A model generated the notes under the pieces. It ran no database searches, was not told where the DNA came from, and saw only the letters and a program-made list of their open reading frames with translations. Position numbers and translations under genes: made by a program. Positions 12,476 to 24,547 of a DNA stretch of 64,000 nt are shown here, in pieces. Numbering within the stretch: the stretch's first letter is position 1; the number at the start of each line of letters is the position of its first letter. Location: assembly GCF_014633365.1 (NCBI RefSeq), contig NC_068347.1, forward strand, positions 30,050,116 through 30,114,115, read 5' to 3'. Origin of the DNA: Diospyros lotus (lineage: Eukaryota > Streptophyta > Magnoliopsida > Ericales > Ebenaceae).

Positions 12476-13937
12476 TTCCTGTAGTTGGATTTTCCTTTCC
12501 CAAAATCTTCCAAGAAAATGAAGGAACAATTTATGAGAGGCTCAGAGAGAAGCAAAAGGTTGAACTAGAGTGAGATTGAGGGAGGGGAGGGACGAAGAAA
12601 GGGAAAGGCCCTTGATTGATACCCAAAAAGGGGGTTGCTTCGGATACATTTGATGGATTATAGAGAGACGGGGTGGACTAGGAAACTACAGCCTGGCAGT
12701 GCGGTTCATTGCGGTGCTTCACCCAGAAGATGACATGAAAAGCATTTGTCAGCATCCAGCTGCCCATCTCTCATCATGCCCAGTGTTACTCTCTGTCCTG
12801 CTCTCTACTTTCGAGGTCTCTCTCTCTCTCTCAAGTTGCTTCCATGGGTGGTTTTGATTTAGTTTGTTTTGATCTTAATTCCACAGGCACCCCACAATTC
12901 CAAACCAGTATCAATTAATACTTTTAAACCACATATATCTCAAAATTACCCTACTCAATTACAATAAGATATACATTTTTTAAGTGTAGTTGTCAAATTA
13001 TTTGATGATCTTATTTAACTTTAAGTAACCAAAATATACCAATTCAAATTGGGAAGGGGAGATGTCTTTTCTGTAATTATGAATTTATGAAAGAAAAAAT
13101 AAATAAAATTACATAAATAAAGTCCTAAGACCTTAGCTGGGGCATACCCTAAGCTAAACACCCTAAGTAGGACATTCTCTAACTTAAAGAGTCTTAGATC
13201 AAACCAACAAGCAAAACACTCAAATAAAACATCAATAATTTAAAAACTAGCTAAAGAAAGGAATTAGCTTCTTATACATGCCTGACTCAAATTCGAATTG
13301 TAAAAAGAAAACCCTACTTTGAAGAGAATTCTAAAATAACATACAAACAAGTTGAGTGCTAACAAACTTAAGGATTTGATTGGATAAAATAGTCTCCATA
13401 CAAAAATTGGTTGTTAAGATTTGACCATTCCTTTTCATCATAATAAATTGAAAGTAGCATCAAGAGAAAGCCTATAACAAATTCTCCAAGTGGATCAAGA
13501 AGCTGCCCAAGCAACTCTTTCCAACAGTTAATTGAAAAAAGTTAGATCCCTGACATGCTTCAAAACATTCGTAAGTAAGAAAGGTAAGGGGAAGACTATG
13601 TATATACAACATTCTCGGACCCTCATGAAACAGGGAACTTCAAGCACTAAGACACCTTTATAAGCAGACTTGACCAATAGTTTTGTAAGCAAAATCTAAC
13701 CATTGGTTTTGTTGGCTGGTAATGTTGAACTCGTGGTGTCTGTTGCATACATATATAAATTGAATGTATCAACAAGCAGAGAAGCTAACAACCATCTGGA
13801 AGAAATGTTCATGTTAACGAAATCTTTTGAATGCATATGGAAAATTATACATAAACCAGTAACCACCGCCCTCTTTTTGCTCATCAGTCATCACCAGTAT
13901 GAATACAATAAACCTTTCTTTCTCCTCAAAATGAGCT
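12476..13937. other. Upstream region of copy B
   Basis: No gene was found here. It holds a GA-rich leader and CT runs (about 12810-12832). From about 12870 to 13650 it shows block homology to the upstream part of copy A. From 13650 to the last exon of copy C it is AT-rich with no recognised feature. Confidence 0.5.
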
Positions 13938-16900
13938 TTACGCAGGGCTAGAATTTTCAGAAACTTGAACTCTCCAGCTGAAGTATTCAATATAAAGTGA
14001 GTTGAGGCTCATCGACATCCCAAAACCCAGAAATGAGGATACCACTATTGCCCAAAGTGGCTTCAGATGAAGCTGCAAGGAAATTTAACCTTTTATTTAA
14101 AAAAACAAAGCACAGAAAAATATTTGGGTTGTTTTTTTGCAGAATTGGTATAAGGGAATATGTTGACTTTAATGTATTGAAATTTATACTTCCAACTTTT
14201 TTTATTATTAGCTTGCATCTCTTTATTATCTTAGAATCAAACATCAATATATGATATATTTATGGTATAAAGAAATATCTAATTTTTTGAAGTCCCTATC
14301 ATATTCTGTGCTTTCTAAAACTCAGTCATCTTGTCCCCAATTGTTTTACATTGTATCCATGTATCCTTAGTCTTTTCTTAAATGATATTATTTAAAAAAA
14401 TACTGAAATTATACTGGATTGCAAATAATTACCAATCTAATACTGGTCACCAAACTTAAAAAATTGTCTGTGTGGGAAACAATAAATGCACTTGGCAAGT
14501 GCTTTTATTGTCTTCTTCAAAAAATGCACTTGCCAAGTGCATTTTTTGATAAAACAGGGCAAGTACATTTGGTCTTTTATCAAAAAACACTCTCTCCGAA
14601 TGCATTTATGAATATGGACATCCCCATATCAATCCGATACTGTTTCTGTAAATAATATTATTTACAAAAAAAAAAACTAGCACCTATAGTAAGACTAGAT
14701 TAGTATTTAGGATCGGTAATGAGAAATTAGAATTATTAAATTTTTATGTTGGATATTAGGATTTAAGAGTTATTTAAAATTTGAAATTCAAATTTTACAT
14801 TTTTATGAATTTTATTATTTTGTTAGGATAATAATTAATTATAGCTAGAGTAATTATGATAGGATAGTTAATTATTTATCTTATTTCAGTTAGATTTTAG
14901 ATGATATCTTTTATTTATTTTGATGAGATAATTGAAGTTAGGTTGCTTATATTTTAGTTAGAATTGGGTTTTTACCCATAAATAGGCTTACAATGTATTT
15001 AGAAATTATTGCAATGGTATTGAATGCAAATCTCTCTCTCTCTCTCTCTGCATAGTCTCTATTTTCTATCAATTCTCTTTATTAAGCTTCTTTTTCTTCT
15101 TTTCTTCTTCCCCTAATCTCTTCTCTTTCTTCTTCAATCTTTCTCAATTTTCTGGTCATTATGCATCAATCCCCAAAGCAGTTCTTTTTTGTTCTTGTTC
15201 TTTTATTAAGGTATTGTTTTTTTTCTTGTTCTTGTTCTTTTTGTTTTGTTTTTGTTTACAAAACAAATCTTATGATATCAGGTTAATGATTGGTAGACGT
15301 ATGACTCACCAAGGAATGGAACAGGAACAGAATCATAGCCACAAGTGCAAATTGAAGAGTTGCATATGTCCATATATACTCCTTGATTGCTGCATGTTAA
15401 ACAAATTATGATCAAGCAGGTCATACCACTCAAAAATCAAGAAGCTTATTTTCCAGATAATTGATTGTACCAAGTAGGACAGCAAATGTAGATGACAAAA
15501 GGCCCAAGGTAACAGCACAAGGCAGGGCAACCAAAAAGGCTTCATTTTTCATGTCATCAACCTACAAAATGGGAGGGCATAAAATAAAAAATTACTCTTG
15601 CTGAATTTTAATGTATAAAAATGAATAAAAGCGTTGGGTATGGGACCAGCCATCTTCCTTTTCTATTCATTATGGGTATTAAAAAGCTCATTCTTTTTGT
15701 AGGTACCCACTCAATTGGGTCCAAGGTCACTCCACCTTGATCCACTTGTTTGGGTGTAACCTTGACCCACATGCCGAAGTCTCTGAAGGTCACTCGATCT
15801 TAACCCACTCACTAGGATTCAAATCCTCGGCATCCCCTTCTTCTCAATCAAGGGAGACCCTCCCTTGACCAAGCAAACAAGCAACCAAAATTACTTAGGC
15901 ACTTAGAATCCTTGAGAAGGCCTTCCAAGTGTTCCCTCTCATTTGGGCTACTAAGCTCTTGTGGTTTGGTGGCTAGAAACTACAAGCTTGTCACAGGTTT
16001 GATCTTCCTTGAATTACTTTTTCACATGACTAAATCATAGAGAAATAGAGTTTCCAAATGATCCCCTGCACAGGGAGCAGCTCCGCCACCAAACATTCTA
16101 CAACCTTCTCCAACCTCATCCAGATTCTACAGGATGCTGTAATGACCTGAGTTTGGCTTTTTGGCAGGAATGAGTTCAGAACTCCTCCCCTTGACACTTA
16201 TAAATTGGAAGATGGGTTAGTATAGGGGTTAATAGATGATCAACTTGCTGTAATTCTATCAACTCAAGTTCTCTCTAAAACCTCCTCCTAAATGCTACAG
16301 TCTCCCTCCAGCCTCTTAAAAAAAAAACAACAACAACAACAATAAAAGCACACCGCAAGAACCCTGCCTGCATGAAATATTCTTAACACTTTGACCTACT
16401 GACTGGCTCTTGACTTAGAATTTGACCACTAAACTCCAAGTTCTTTGATTCAACATTTTATGTACTAGCTATCAGAGGCTTTTATGACTAAACTAGACAA
16501 GATATAAATGAGAGGTGTCACTAATCTAAGAAACATAGTGGGAAAGAGTTGGCAAGTAAGCAAAATATGTACAAGGTTTCTAACACTAGCAAATAGATGC
16601 AACAGGTACATTGTTAAGACTTCAGCATAGCTCTCTGTAAGGCCACCATGTTGAGGTAGAAAAGGTGAACCTGGTGAGACAACAGAATTGACAATAAGTC
16701 ATGCATGATGCATATCCTTTGTTTCCACAACCCACCTAAAACCTTTTTTCATTCCTTTTTCTCCATTTTAGAGGGGATTGGGAATCAAAAATTCTGCTCC
16801 TGAGATCAGTTCCTCTTGCAAGATGGCTTCCAGCAAGAGTGGGTCAAACCTGATCATTCAGGATTTAATCTGTCTGATAAAAAATTGCAAGCATCAAACC

Positions 16901-19900
16901 TACCACAGGACTATCCACTAACCATAATTCAGGAAAAGAAAAAAATATATATATATATATATATTGTTTCAAGCGAGAGAAGGAGGAGTTTCCAGCACAC
17001 AGGAAGTGTCTAACCAAAGTTACAACGAAGATGTTCTTTTTAAGAAGAGATGGCACACCAGTAGCTGCTCAAGAAAGAAGAAATAGCAGATTGAGCTAAC
17101 CACCACAAGCGTCACAAAGTCCTGCAAGACACTGCAGAAAACAAAATGAACGAATATCTTTAAAAAACTTGATATATACTGTTGTACTACCACTTTATCA
17201 TAGATTAAGTTCTAGGGCAAGTGATGACTTAACATGGTCTTAAGAGTTTTTCTTCTAGAAAATCATGGATTCAAGTCTTCTTAATGTGTTTGCTCCCATT
17301 TTTTATATTCATGGTAAACTTTTGTTCTGTGTGTTTTGGTGCTCCTTAGTTATTTTAGTATGCCTACATGCAAGCTTGATTGCACATGAGAGGCAGTGCT
17401 GCAAAGCTTAATGTATATCGTTTGACCTTTTGGCTAACAATTTAAGCTTTCTGGACAAATGGTACCCACCAAAATTTACTTCAAAAACAAGCATAGAAAT
17501 GAGGAAAACAAGCTAGAGTGAATCCAGAAACAGTGCTTCGTGTTAGTAGCATAGTTGATTAATGATTTTGAACAACTTCTTTTCCCCATGGCAGAAAATG
17601 TGGTGTTCATAAATTCTGATGTGACTTGCTCAACTGAAAAGTTGAGTTAGAGCATGCATCATTCAGCTGAGTTTTAATGAATGGAGTTTTGATGAATGAA
17701 GACAGCTCCTTAAGCTAATCAGTTGATAAAAAAGATCAAGTGAGACTTAAATTTAAATAAAAAGAAAAAAGAAACTAGCTATAGCATGATGTTACATTTT
17801 GACTGACTTAACTGCATCAATATAGAACAGGATTGTTCAGCAAATAAATCATCAGAACGGCATCATTCATGCTTTATGGCAAAGCATGGCACCAGGTGAA
17901 ACTTTGCACCTCACTTTTACTCACCTCATTATTTCTGAATTCAAATTCTGTTGACTGTGGTCCAATATATTGTTTCTTTGCATGGAAGTTGGTGGTCGAA
18001 GCAATATTACTGGTAAGTTGGAGACTTCTTGCCCACAAACATCACATTGCTTATTTCCTCTCATGCTAAACCACTTTACAGCACATTCTTCATGAATAAG
18101 TCTAAGGGCACCTTTGCAACTGCATTCCATCTTGAGTGTATTTCCTTCATCACATGCCCCGTAACAAATCCTGCATATTGCTTCCTCTTCAGGAATCTCC
18201 TCATCATTCTCTTCCAAGGGAACAGGAGTTATTTGATCAGAGTCATCTGACTTGCACAGAAGTAAAGTTGGAAAAAATAAGACAGTAATTACAACATTCA
18301 AATAGATTATGTAATGTTTAACGATGCAGCTGTAAGATGCCAAGTCTCCAAAGCCAAATCAACATCTGAAGTAGGTATGGCAACAAGTTGGGTTCATAAT
18401 GGGTTTTCCATAACACTGCCCAATTCGAAATTGTAATCCCTCTCTCATACTTGCATTGGATATGTTCCCAAAATCTCACATCTTTTTTTTTCTTTTTGCT
18501 CCTAGAATCCATATCCACCTTTTTAGAGTTAAATAGGTTTTGATGGTGTATGTTTGGCTCAAATACCTGATGGTAATAAGAAACTGTCAAGATTGTAAAA
18601 TATATTATTCTTATATATTAGGGTAATTTTAGCCTTACTGCACATTTAATAAGGTCAGGTTTGGGAAAGAAAGATCAGAGCCAAACCCAAAAGAGATACA
18701 ACCCAGACAAATGACATCAAGGTGAAAGGGCTTATCATTATAAGTTCTATAATGCTCGAGGAACGAGCAATTCAAATGGCACAGTATATTAACATGCTAC
18801 ATACCATCAGCAATATCTGTTTGGCCATTCTCTTTACGGGTAGCAAAAGAAAATGATCTTACAATAACACAATTTCGCCCAGGGACAGAAAGAGACCTTG
18901 AAACTGGAGCTTGAACTGACCCTATCTGCAAGAACAGCAATAAATCAAATTACTATATGTGAAGGCCACAGACTAATTAAAAAAAAAAAAAATCTCCAAA
19001 AGTAATGCAATAAAAGCTTATATTTGTGATGTACTGAAGTAAGACAGTGAATAAGAAAAATTAATACATTGGCTACCGTAGTTGAGAAGGAGGTGATTTT
19101 TATTCATAAAACAGGGAGTTCTCCATAAGCAATTTGCATATGCCATTCACTTGCTATAACTAAAAGACATGAATATGGATTCTGCCACTGAGACATGAAG
19201 CTTATTTCTTTTAACAGGTATAATTCTATAAATGCAAGAGATAAGTGAAGCACTTATCCTCGGTATAATATAAGCATACCCCCAGAAAGCATAAAACAAC
19301 TAAGAATGTATCATTTATTTCAATTTTAATACTAAGATAATAATTATTTTTCTTAAAATTTTATTAGTTTACTTGTGGCCCAAACACGATGCAGGGCAGT
19401 AGTCTGAAATAGTTTCATGCAATCAACATCTGTGTGAGCCAATTTGCCACTGAAGTGCATAAAATAAGTTCAATATTTCAAACCAAGTGATGGAGAAGAT
19501 CAACTTACATGGGATGTCTGCCGTTCTATGTAAGTCCTAGCTGAAACAGGTGTGGAAACAGAAGGGGACAGGTTTGATGCAGGTGTGACAGGAAGAGAGA
19601 TGCATTTTTTCCAAGTAGACATGAAATTTTCCAAAACAGGACTTTCAGAGGCTGACTTAGGCTCTGAATTTAGGAGAGAGTTTCTTTCATCATGACATGC
19701 TGTGAACTTCTTCTTTGAGCTTAAGGCCCGAAGAAAGCCCCTGGATGAAGTACCACCATTCATAGCATCCTGAGACTGCAATAAGCCTTTTCCACTGCGA
19801 CTATTTCCAAAACCTACGGGTTTAGGAGGTATTTGAAGAGAGAGATTTGAGTGCCTTGTTCCTGAATTTACAACTTCTCCAGTGGAAATTCCAGTTTCAA

Positions 19901-20750
19901 GATTGACCTGCATGCAACAAACATTTCCAAACCAAATAAGTTAAGTTATAAGCTCATCAAGACTATCCAATTAATCCAAATATAGGAAATTTATGTCAAA
20001 ACATATTACATTAGTGGTCCAAAACCCAAAATGATCATTTGGAGTTCTACTTGATTAACCATTTAATGTTCATGGAGAGAACAGGTAGTGACTTGCTTGG
20101 ATAAACCACGTCTTTTTGGGTATCAAATTGGGATACCTCTTCGAAGAGTTTTATGTGATCCTTTATTATGTAAAAGATGCCAAATTGAAAAGATTTTCCA
20201 TATTGTCCACTTGAAAATGAATCCTTAAGTAAATAAATAAGTACAAAATAATAATATGTAATTCCATTTGCATAATACTGTCTCTTCCAGGAAAGGATGT
20301 CCTGCTCCAAAATTTGTGGGAACCACTGTTTCATGTCCAATGCTGCTATGCATAAAATCACTTGGAAAATAATGGACTTCATATAAAAAATACATTACAT
20401 ACAATCAAATTATATAGTCTGAAAAGAAATGCTAGAAACATTGAACAAAGAGAAGCAAGAAACTTTGAATAGAAAATTCCGGTACTTCCCAAATAGCCAT
20501 TTAAGCCTAATCTCATTCGAAACTGAAGGTAAGAACATCTTTAAACCCTAAATAGCTGAAAGTATGCATGATCTGCGGAGTTGGACCACCACAGAGAGAA
20601 TATATATCCAGAACACAAAAGGAACCCAGAAACCATAGGATGAACTTGCTACAACCCACAAAAAATTAATAAAATAAACACTAGAAGCAGACCGCTTCTG
20701 GTTGATGATAAGGTACATCAACAGACCGCATTATATATATATATATAAAC

Positions 20751-20797
<47 letters not shown>

Positions 20798-20854
20798 GGG
20801 AGCAACAACTTCTGGTTCTGGCGGAGAAATGGAGATTTCCTGAGATGCTTGCAT
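13938..20854 (-). CDS. RING-CH (MARCH-like) membrane-anchored E3 ubiquitin ligase, copy C, intact
   Basis: Eight exons join in frame: 20795-20854, 19509-19907, 18805-18925, 17925-18246, 17059-17131, 15471-15561, 15310-15389, 13938-14072. They give 1281 nt and 426 aa, all with GT-AG introns. An RING-CH finger sits at residues 218-264 with spacing C-x2-C-x13-C-x1-C-x7-H-x2-C-x12-C-x2-C (C218, C221, C235, C237, H245, C248, C261, C264). Before it lie the family motifs SLPVTPAS and [13 protein letters not shown]. After it come four hydrophobic segments (about 303-325, 333-355, 358-380, 384-408), with FLEQLL and [13 protein letters not shown] typical of the plant group I recall around At5g60580/At3g06330. 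Such proteins take an E2-ubiquitin through the RING and act at membranes; the substrate is unknown. I start at the MQASQ ATG, also present in copy A. An in-frame ATG at 21010 would add 52 residues. Confidence 0.88.
14481..14544. repeat. Two adjacent GCACTTG palindromes
   Basis: The stretch at 14481-14509 is a near-perfect palindrome centred on CACTTGGCAAGTG. The stretch at 14522-14544 is a perfect one with 11-bp arms (AAATGCACTTG/CAAGTGCATTT) around one central base. Both lie in the last intron of copy C. They may be the core of a foldback element. Confidence 0.6.
14700..15280 (+). mobile_element. LTR-like fragment in the last intron of copy C
   Basis: It contains a TATA-like box (CCATAAATAGGC, about 14976), a CT run (about 15031-15048), a T-rich tract, and near 15268 TGATATCAGG, which resembles a tRNA-Met primer-binding site. 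No gag or pol follows. It is probably a truncated LTR retrotransposon end. The boundaries are unclear. Confidence 0.35.
20755..20792. repeat. (GA)n microsatellite abutting the first 5' splice site of copy C
   Basis: A GA run of about 36 bp lies directly inside intron 1, so on the gene strand the donor reads CAG|GTCTCTCTC. Copies A (about 3670-3683) and B (about 12390-12407) have shorter GA runs at the same place. An AT run lies just beyond it (20733-20746). Confidence 0.85.
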
Positions 20855-21813
20855 TGTTTTGCTTCTTCTTCTTCCAACTGGTTTTCCCCCAATATTTTCC
20901 GAGAAAAAGAAGGAGCAATTTATGAGAGAATTGGAGAAGTGAAAGGTTGGAGTTGGGTGAGATCGAAGCAATCGGAGAGGAGAGGGACGAAGAACAGTTC
21001 TTGGATTCACACCGAATACATTTGACGGAATAGAGACGGGACGGGACGGATGAGGAAACTACGGCCTGGCGGTGCTTCTCCCGGAAGACGACAGGAAAAG
21101 CATTTGTCAGCAGCCGCCATCTCTCTCTCACTCACTCACTCACGGGACAATCGTCGTCGTCGTCATTCTCAGTTACTCTGTCCTACTCTCCACTTTCCAG
21201 CAGGTCGCGGGAACTCGCCGTCTCCAGCTGCCACCTCTCTCCCATTTTTTTTTTTTTTTTTTTTTTTCTTATTCTTCCTACCAATAGATAATAGCGCATG
21301 TGTTACGCACAGACAACCCAAATAAATTTTAATCATGTTATTCGTATTTAATAAAAATAAATCATGTGATAAATTATATAAAAATATTTATTTGTGAAAG
21401 ATAAAGGAGTGTTGAATAAATTTTATTTTTCATATATTTTTAAATAAATATATAATATTAATTTAATACTTTTTTATAACTGTCACACTATCTCTATTCA
21501 TATTTAATAATATAAAGAGTTGCTCAATCAACTATAATATAGTATAACCTTTGGTTCAAAGCAAGGTAAGGGAGCCATCGTGAGTCCCAACCATTTGCTT
21601 TCTTAATAAGGAAATTTAAAAAATATAAAAAAATTACACACACGTGCGAATAATACAAGGCACAAAAAAGTCCCCTATTTTAAAAAAAAATTGTCACGTT
21701 TTCACACTATACTAAACTCGTTATTCCTTCCAAAATCAGCTTCACTAGTTTAGTCAGCTCAGGTCAAGTCAGGTTACATAGAGAAAAGTTTTGAGAGCAT
21801 GAAAAACTTACGG
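20855..21813. other. 5' leader and upstream region of copy C
   Basis: This stretch carries the leader and probable promoter of copy C: a GA-rich leader, a CACT/CTCA run at about 21122-21142 and a poly-T run at about 21246-21268. An in-frame ATG at 21010 is an alternative start. From 21300 to 21810 the DNA is AT-rich with nothing recognised. Confidence 0.5.
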
Positions 21814-22206
21814 AGCGCCTTATAAAAAAGGGTAAAAAGACAAAATTACCCCTCTATTTTGTAATTTTGTAAAGCAAGCCACTGTCCCTGCTCTCTTCTT
21901 GCTCCCATCCCACGATTGCGTTTTCGCTGCTTTCATCTTGCTACCATATTGTCGTCACCTCGCTACTATTATTGCCTTTCTTCGCCTCGCCTTACCGATC
22001 GTCGTTGCATTTTCCAGCAACGGTCGATGAGGTAGCGATAGCAACGAGGCAACAAAGGGAAGGCGTCGTGACGAGGCAAAGGCAGCGGAGACGCAGCCAT
22101 GGAAGGGGAGCGAGGAGAAAGTAGAGGCAATGGTCCGCTTTGCAAATTTGCAAAGTGGGCAAGGACAATTTTGTCTTTTTGCCCCTTTTTGTAAAGCGCT
22201 CAGTAA
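21808..22206. mobile_element. Non-autonomous TIR element (about 0.4 kb)
   Basis: The ends are inverted copies over about 40 bp. The left end reads GAGCGCCTTATAAAAAAGGG then AAAAAGACAAAATT. The right end, reverse complemented, reads GAGCGCTTTACAAAAAGGGG then AAAAAGACAAAATT. The GC-rich core also contains partly inverted sequence (CCTCGCTAC / GGTAGCGA). The long TIRs suggest a Mutator-like MITE, but I could not settle a target-site duplication. There is no transposase. Confidence 0.6.
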
Positions 22207-22209
22207 ACA

Positions 22210-23339
22210 TGTGTGGCCCTATAGAATGACTGGGTTATATAGAGTGTGGCTTGGTGATTGATTTAGACATCTTACAATGTTGAAAAATTCTGAATAATTA
22301 AAATAATTATTCAAAATGTGAGTAAATTGAATAATTAATCAAAATGTTAATTTTTGTCCAAAATACTGAATAATTTATTTTTTTTTTGTAACAAAGTCGC
22401 AGCAACCTAATCTCTTTGTGCTTTCTGTAAAAAATATCTAATTGTGACAAGTGTAAACTATTTATTTTAAATTTGTAATCCTCTTTTACTAAAGACCATC
22501 TCCATTTGCTCATAGTTTATATCAAGCTTCACTTATATAGATTGAGATTCTAAAATTTAAATATCATGCTTAACTTTTTGTGTGTTTTAATTTTGAATTT
22601 TGAACATTTAATTCATATAATTTAATATTTTTTAAAGGTTATTAATTACCAACAATATATTAGCTAATTAATTTAATTAATGCTATTATTATACTACATA
22701 CAAACTTTTTAACCAATACTTGAACTAATAACCCAATACCCTCCTAACAAATTCAATAATATTATTTAAGTGTGATTTAACTTTAAATTTTGTACATCCA
22801 TATGACACTTTTATCTTATATGAAATATAATATTCTCTTTTTATTCAATTATTATGTATGTTATACTCTCAATAATTCCCTCTTTACTTTAGAAAGGAAA
22901 AATTTCCCAAATCTAAATCTATCTCAATTTCAGGGTTTCAAAGCTGTTTTTACCGGTCTACATATTTCTTTGTCAAACTCAAATCTTCAAAACAATTAGC
23001 AAGACCAACAAAAACCTTAACACTTGATCTTCACCAAAAAAATAAAAAAGACAAAAAAAATGTAACACACGTCGTCCAACACCAGAGAGGAAAATTATTT
23101 AGCAAATATATAATAAATAAATATAAAAAATTTAACTAGTACTAGATAATATGACAATTCATGTAAAAGTGTTTAATTAATATTATATATTTATTTTAAA
23201 AATATAATAAATAAAATCTGTTAAACTCCCTTTTATTTCTCCAAATAAACCCTCTCACATGAATTAATCCCTATCAAAAATGAATAGCATTAGTTAAAAA
23301 AATTTACTCTAACAAAGGCATCACAATATAAATACAAAA
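22210..23339. other. AT-rich intergenic DNA
   Basis: I see no gene, RNA gene or clear repeat here, only very AT-rich sequence with short open frames that have no family resemblance. Confidence 0.6.
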
Positions 23340-23473
23340 GAATAATGATACTAATCCCGAGGGGATAGGCTCAAAAGGTTGTCTAACGGGCCAACAAGAC
23401 ACAAGGTCATTCATGTTACTTTACCCCGTCAAAACCTTTTCAGCCTACCCCTTAGAATTCGGTATCATTATTC
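23340..23473. mobile_element. Foldback MITE-like element, 134 bp
   Basis: The left end (GAATAATGATACTAATCC ... AGGGGATAGGCTCAAAAGGTT) pairs with the right end, whose reverse complement begins GAATAATGATACCGAATT and continues AGGGGTAGGCTGAAAAGGTT. The arms are about 40 bp, so the whole element can form one hairpin. No clear target duplication. Family unknown. Confidence 0.6.
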
Positions 23474-24547
23474 TTTATCTAATTATCCAATACAAGCAGT
23501 CCTTTACATTAAAAAACTCCAACTAGACATCTTGTTAGCTAGACCAAAATCAGCACCAAAATGGATTCGAAATGAAGTGGAAACATGGGAATCAGATACA
23601 TGGTCTGAGACATCTATGTTCAATCAACATCATCTGATTCCATATGGCAGTATAACACAAAACCAAAATCCAACTTCCAAAATCCCAACCCATCTAACTG
23701 GTTTTGGTACACTGGAGCCTGCATTAATTAGTGTCTCAGCAACAGAATCTGCTTCATAACAATTCCTCTCCACTCCATTGCTGAACAGCATCATCATCCA
23801 ATGAGAATCAGAGACCTTGATAAGTTGTACATTTCTGGGATGAATATCTTTGCTCTGTTCAGAAGAGGTAGATGGAGATATTTTAACGGCCAGGGTGAAT
23901 AATGTACATAACAACAATCCAGATAAACATTAGTTGAAGAGCCGATGCTATCTCAAAGAGAGAACTCGTTATGTTTGAGAACTAAAAAAATAAAAAAGCC
24001 CGTAATGGTTACCACTTATTTCCATAATACAACAACAATCACAACCCTTTACCCCACTAACCAGAATCAGCTACATGAATTAATGAATTATAGTTTTTTT
24101 TTTTTTTTTTTCTTTTTTAACCTCTGCAGCAAGTGTATAGTTCAGTTTACATTTTCCTTTGCCTTTATTTTTTTGGCTCTAAGTTGGATTCGAAATCTAC
24201 ATTATAATTCTTCTCAAATTGTTTTCAGAATCAAAAAACGTATGTGTATCATAACCCGAATTTTAAAAATCCAATTCCAAGAAGAACTATATCCTACATT
24301 TGAGGTATCCATATTGACCGAAGTACTAATACTGAGAAAAAGGAAATCCCACTTTCTATGTTCTTTAAAACAGGCTCCTCATAAACTCGTTTTCAGATTT
24401 TCATTTTTCTTCACCTCCAGGAGGCAAGAAATTTTTATTTATCATTTGGTCAGTTTAGAACAGACAAAAGAAATTGTGCAGTCTCACACAGTAGTCTTTT
24501 CAGAATACATGCAACCAAAAAAGAGGATAACATACCAGCTTACAATA
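23474..24547. other. Region 3' of the U1-C gene
   Basis: This probably holds the 3' UTR of the U1-C gene next to its stop, then intergenic DNA with a poly-T run near 24090-24118. Open frames exist on both strands, but none resembles a known protein. Confidence 0.45.

Noticed and set aside
17921..18343. RING exon read as a single-exon 140-aa gene starting at an upstream Met
   Set aside because: The upstream part is intron. A good acceptor (TCAG at 18247) and in-frame joining with exon 3 fit better.
20702..21131. Open frames over the first exon of RING-CH copy C in other frames
   Set aside because: They depend on GA/CT repeats and lie antisense or out of frame to the exon.
23379..23917. Open frames on both strands downstream of U1-C
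   Set aside because: No recognisable domain. One starts inside the foldback element.
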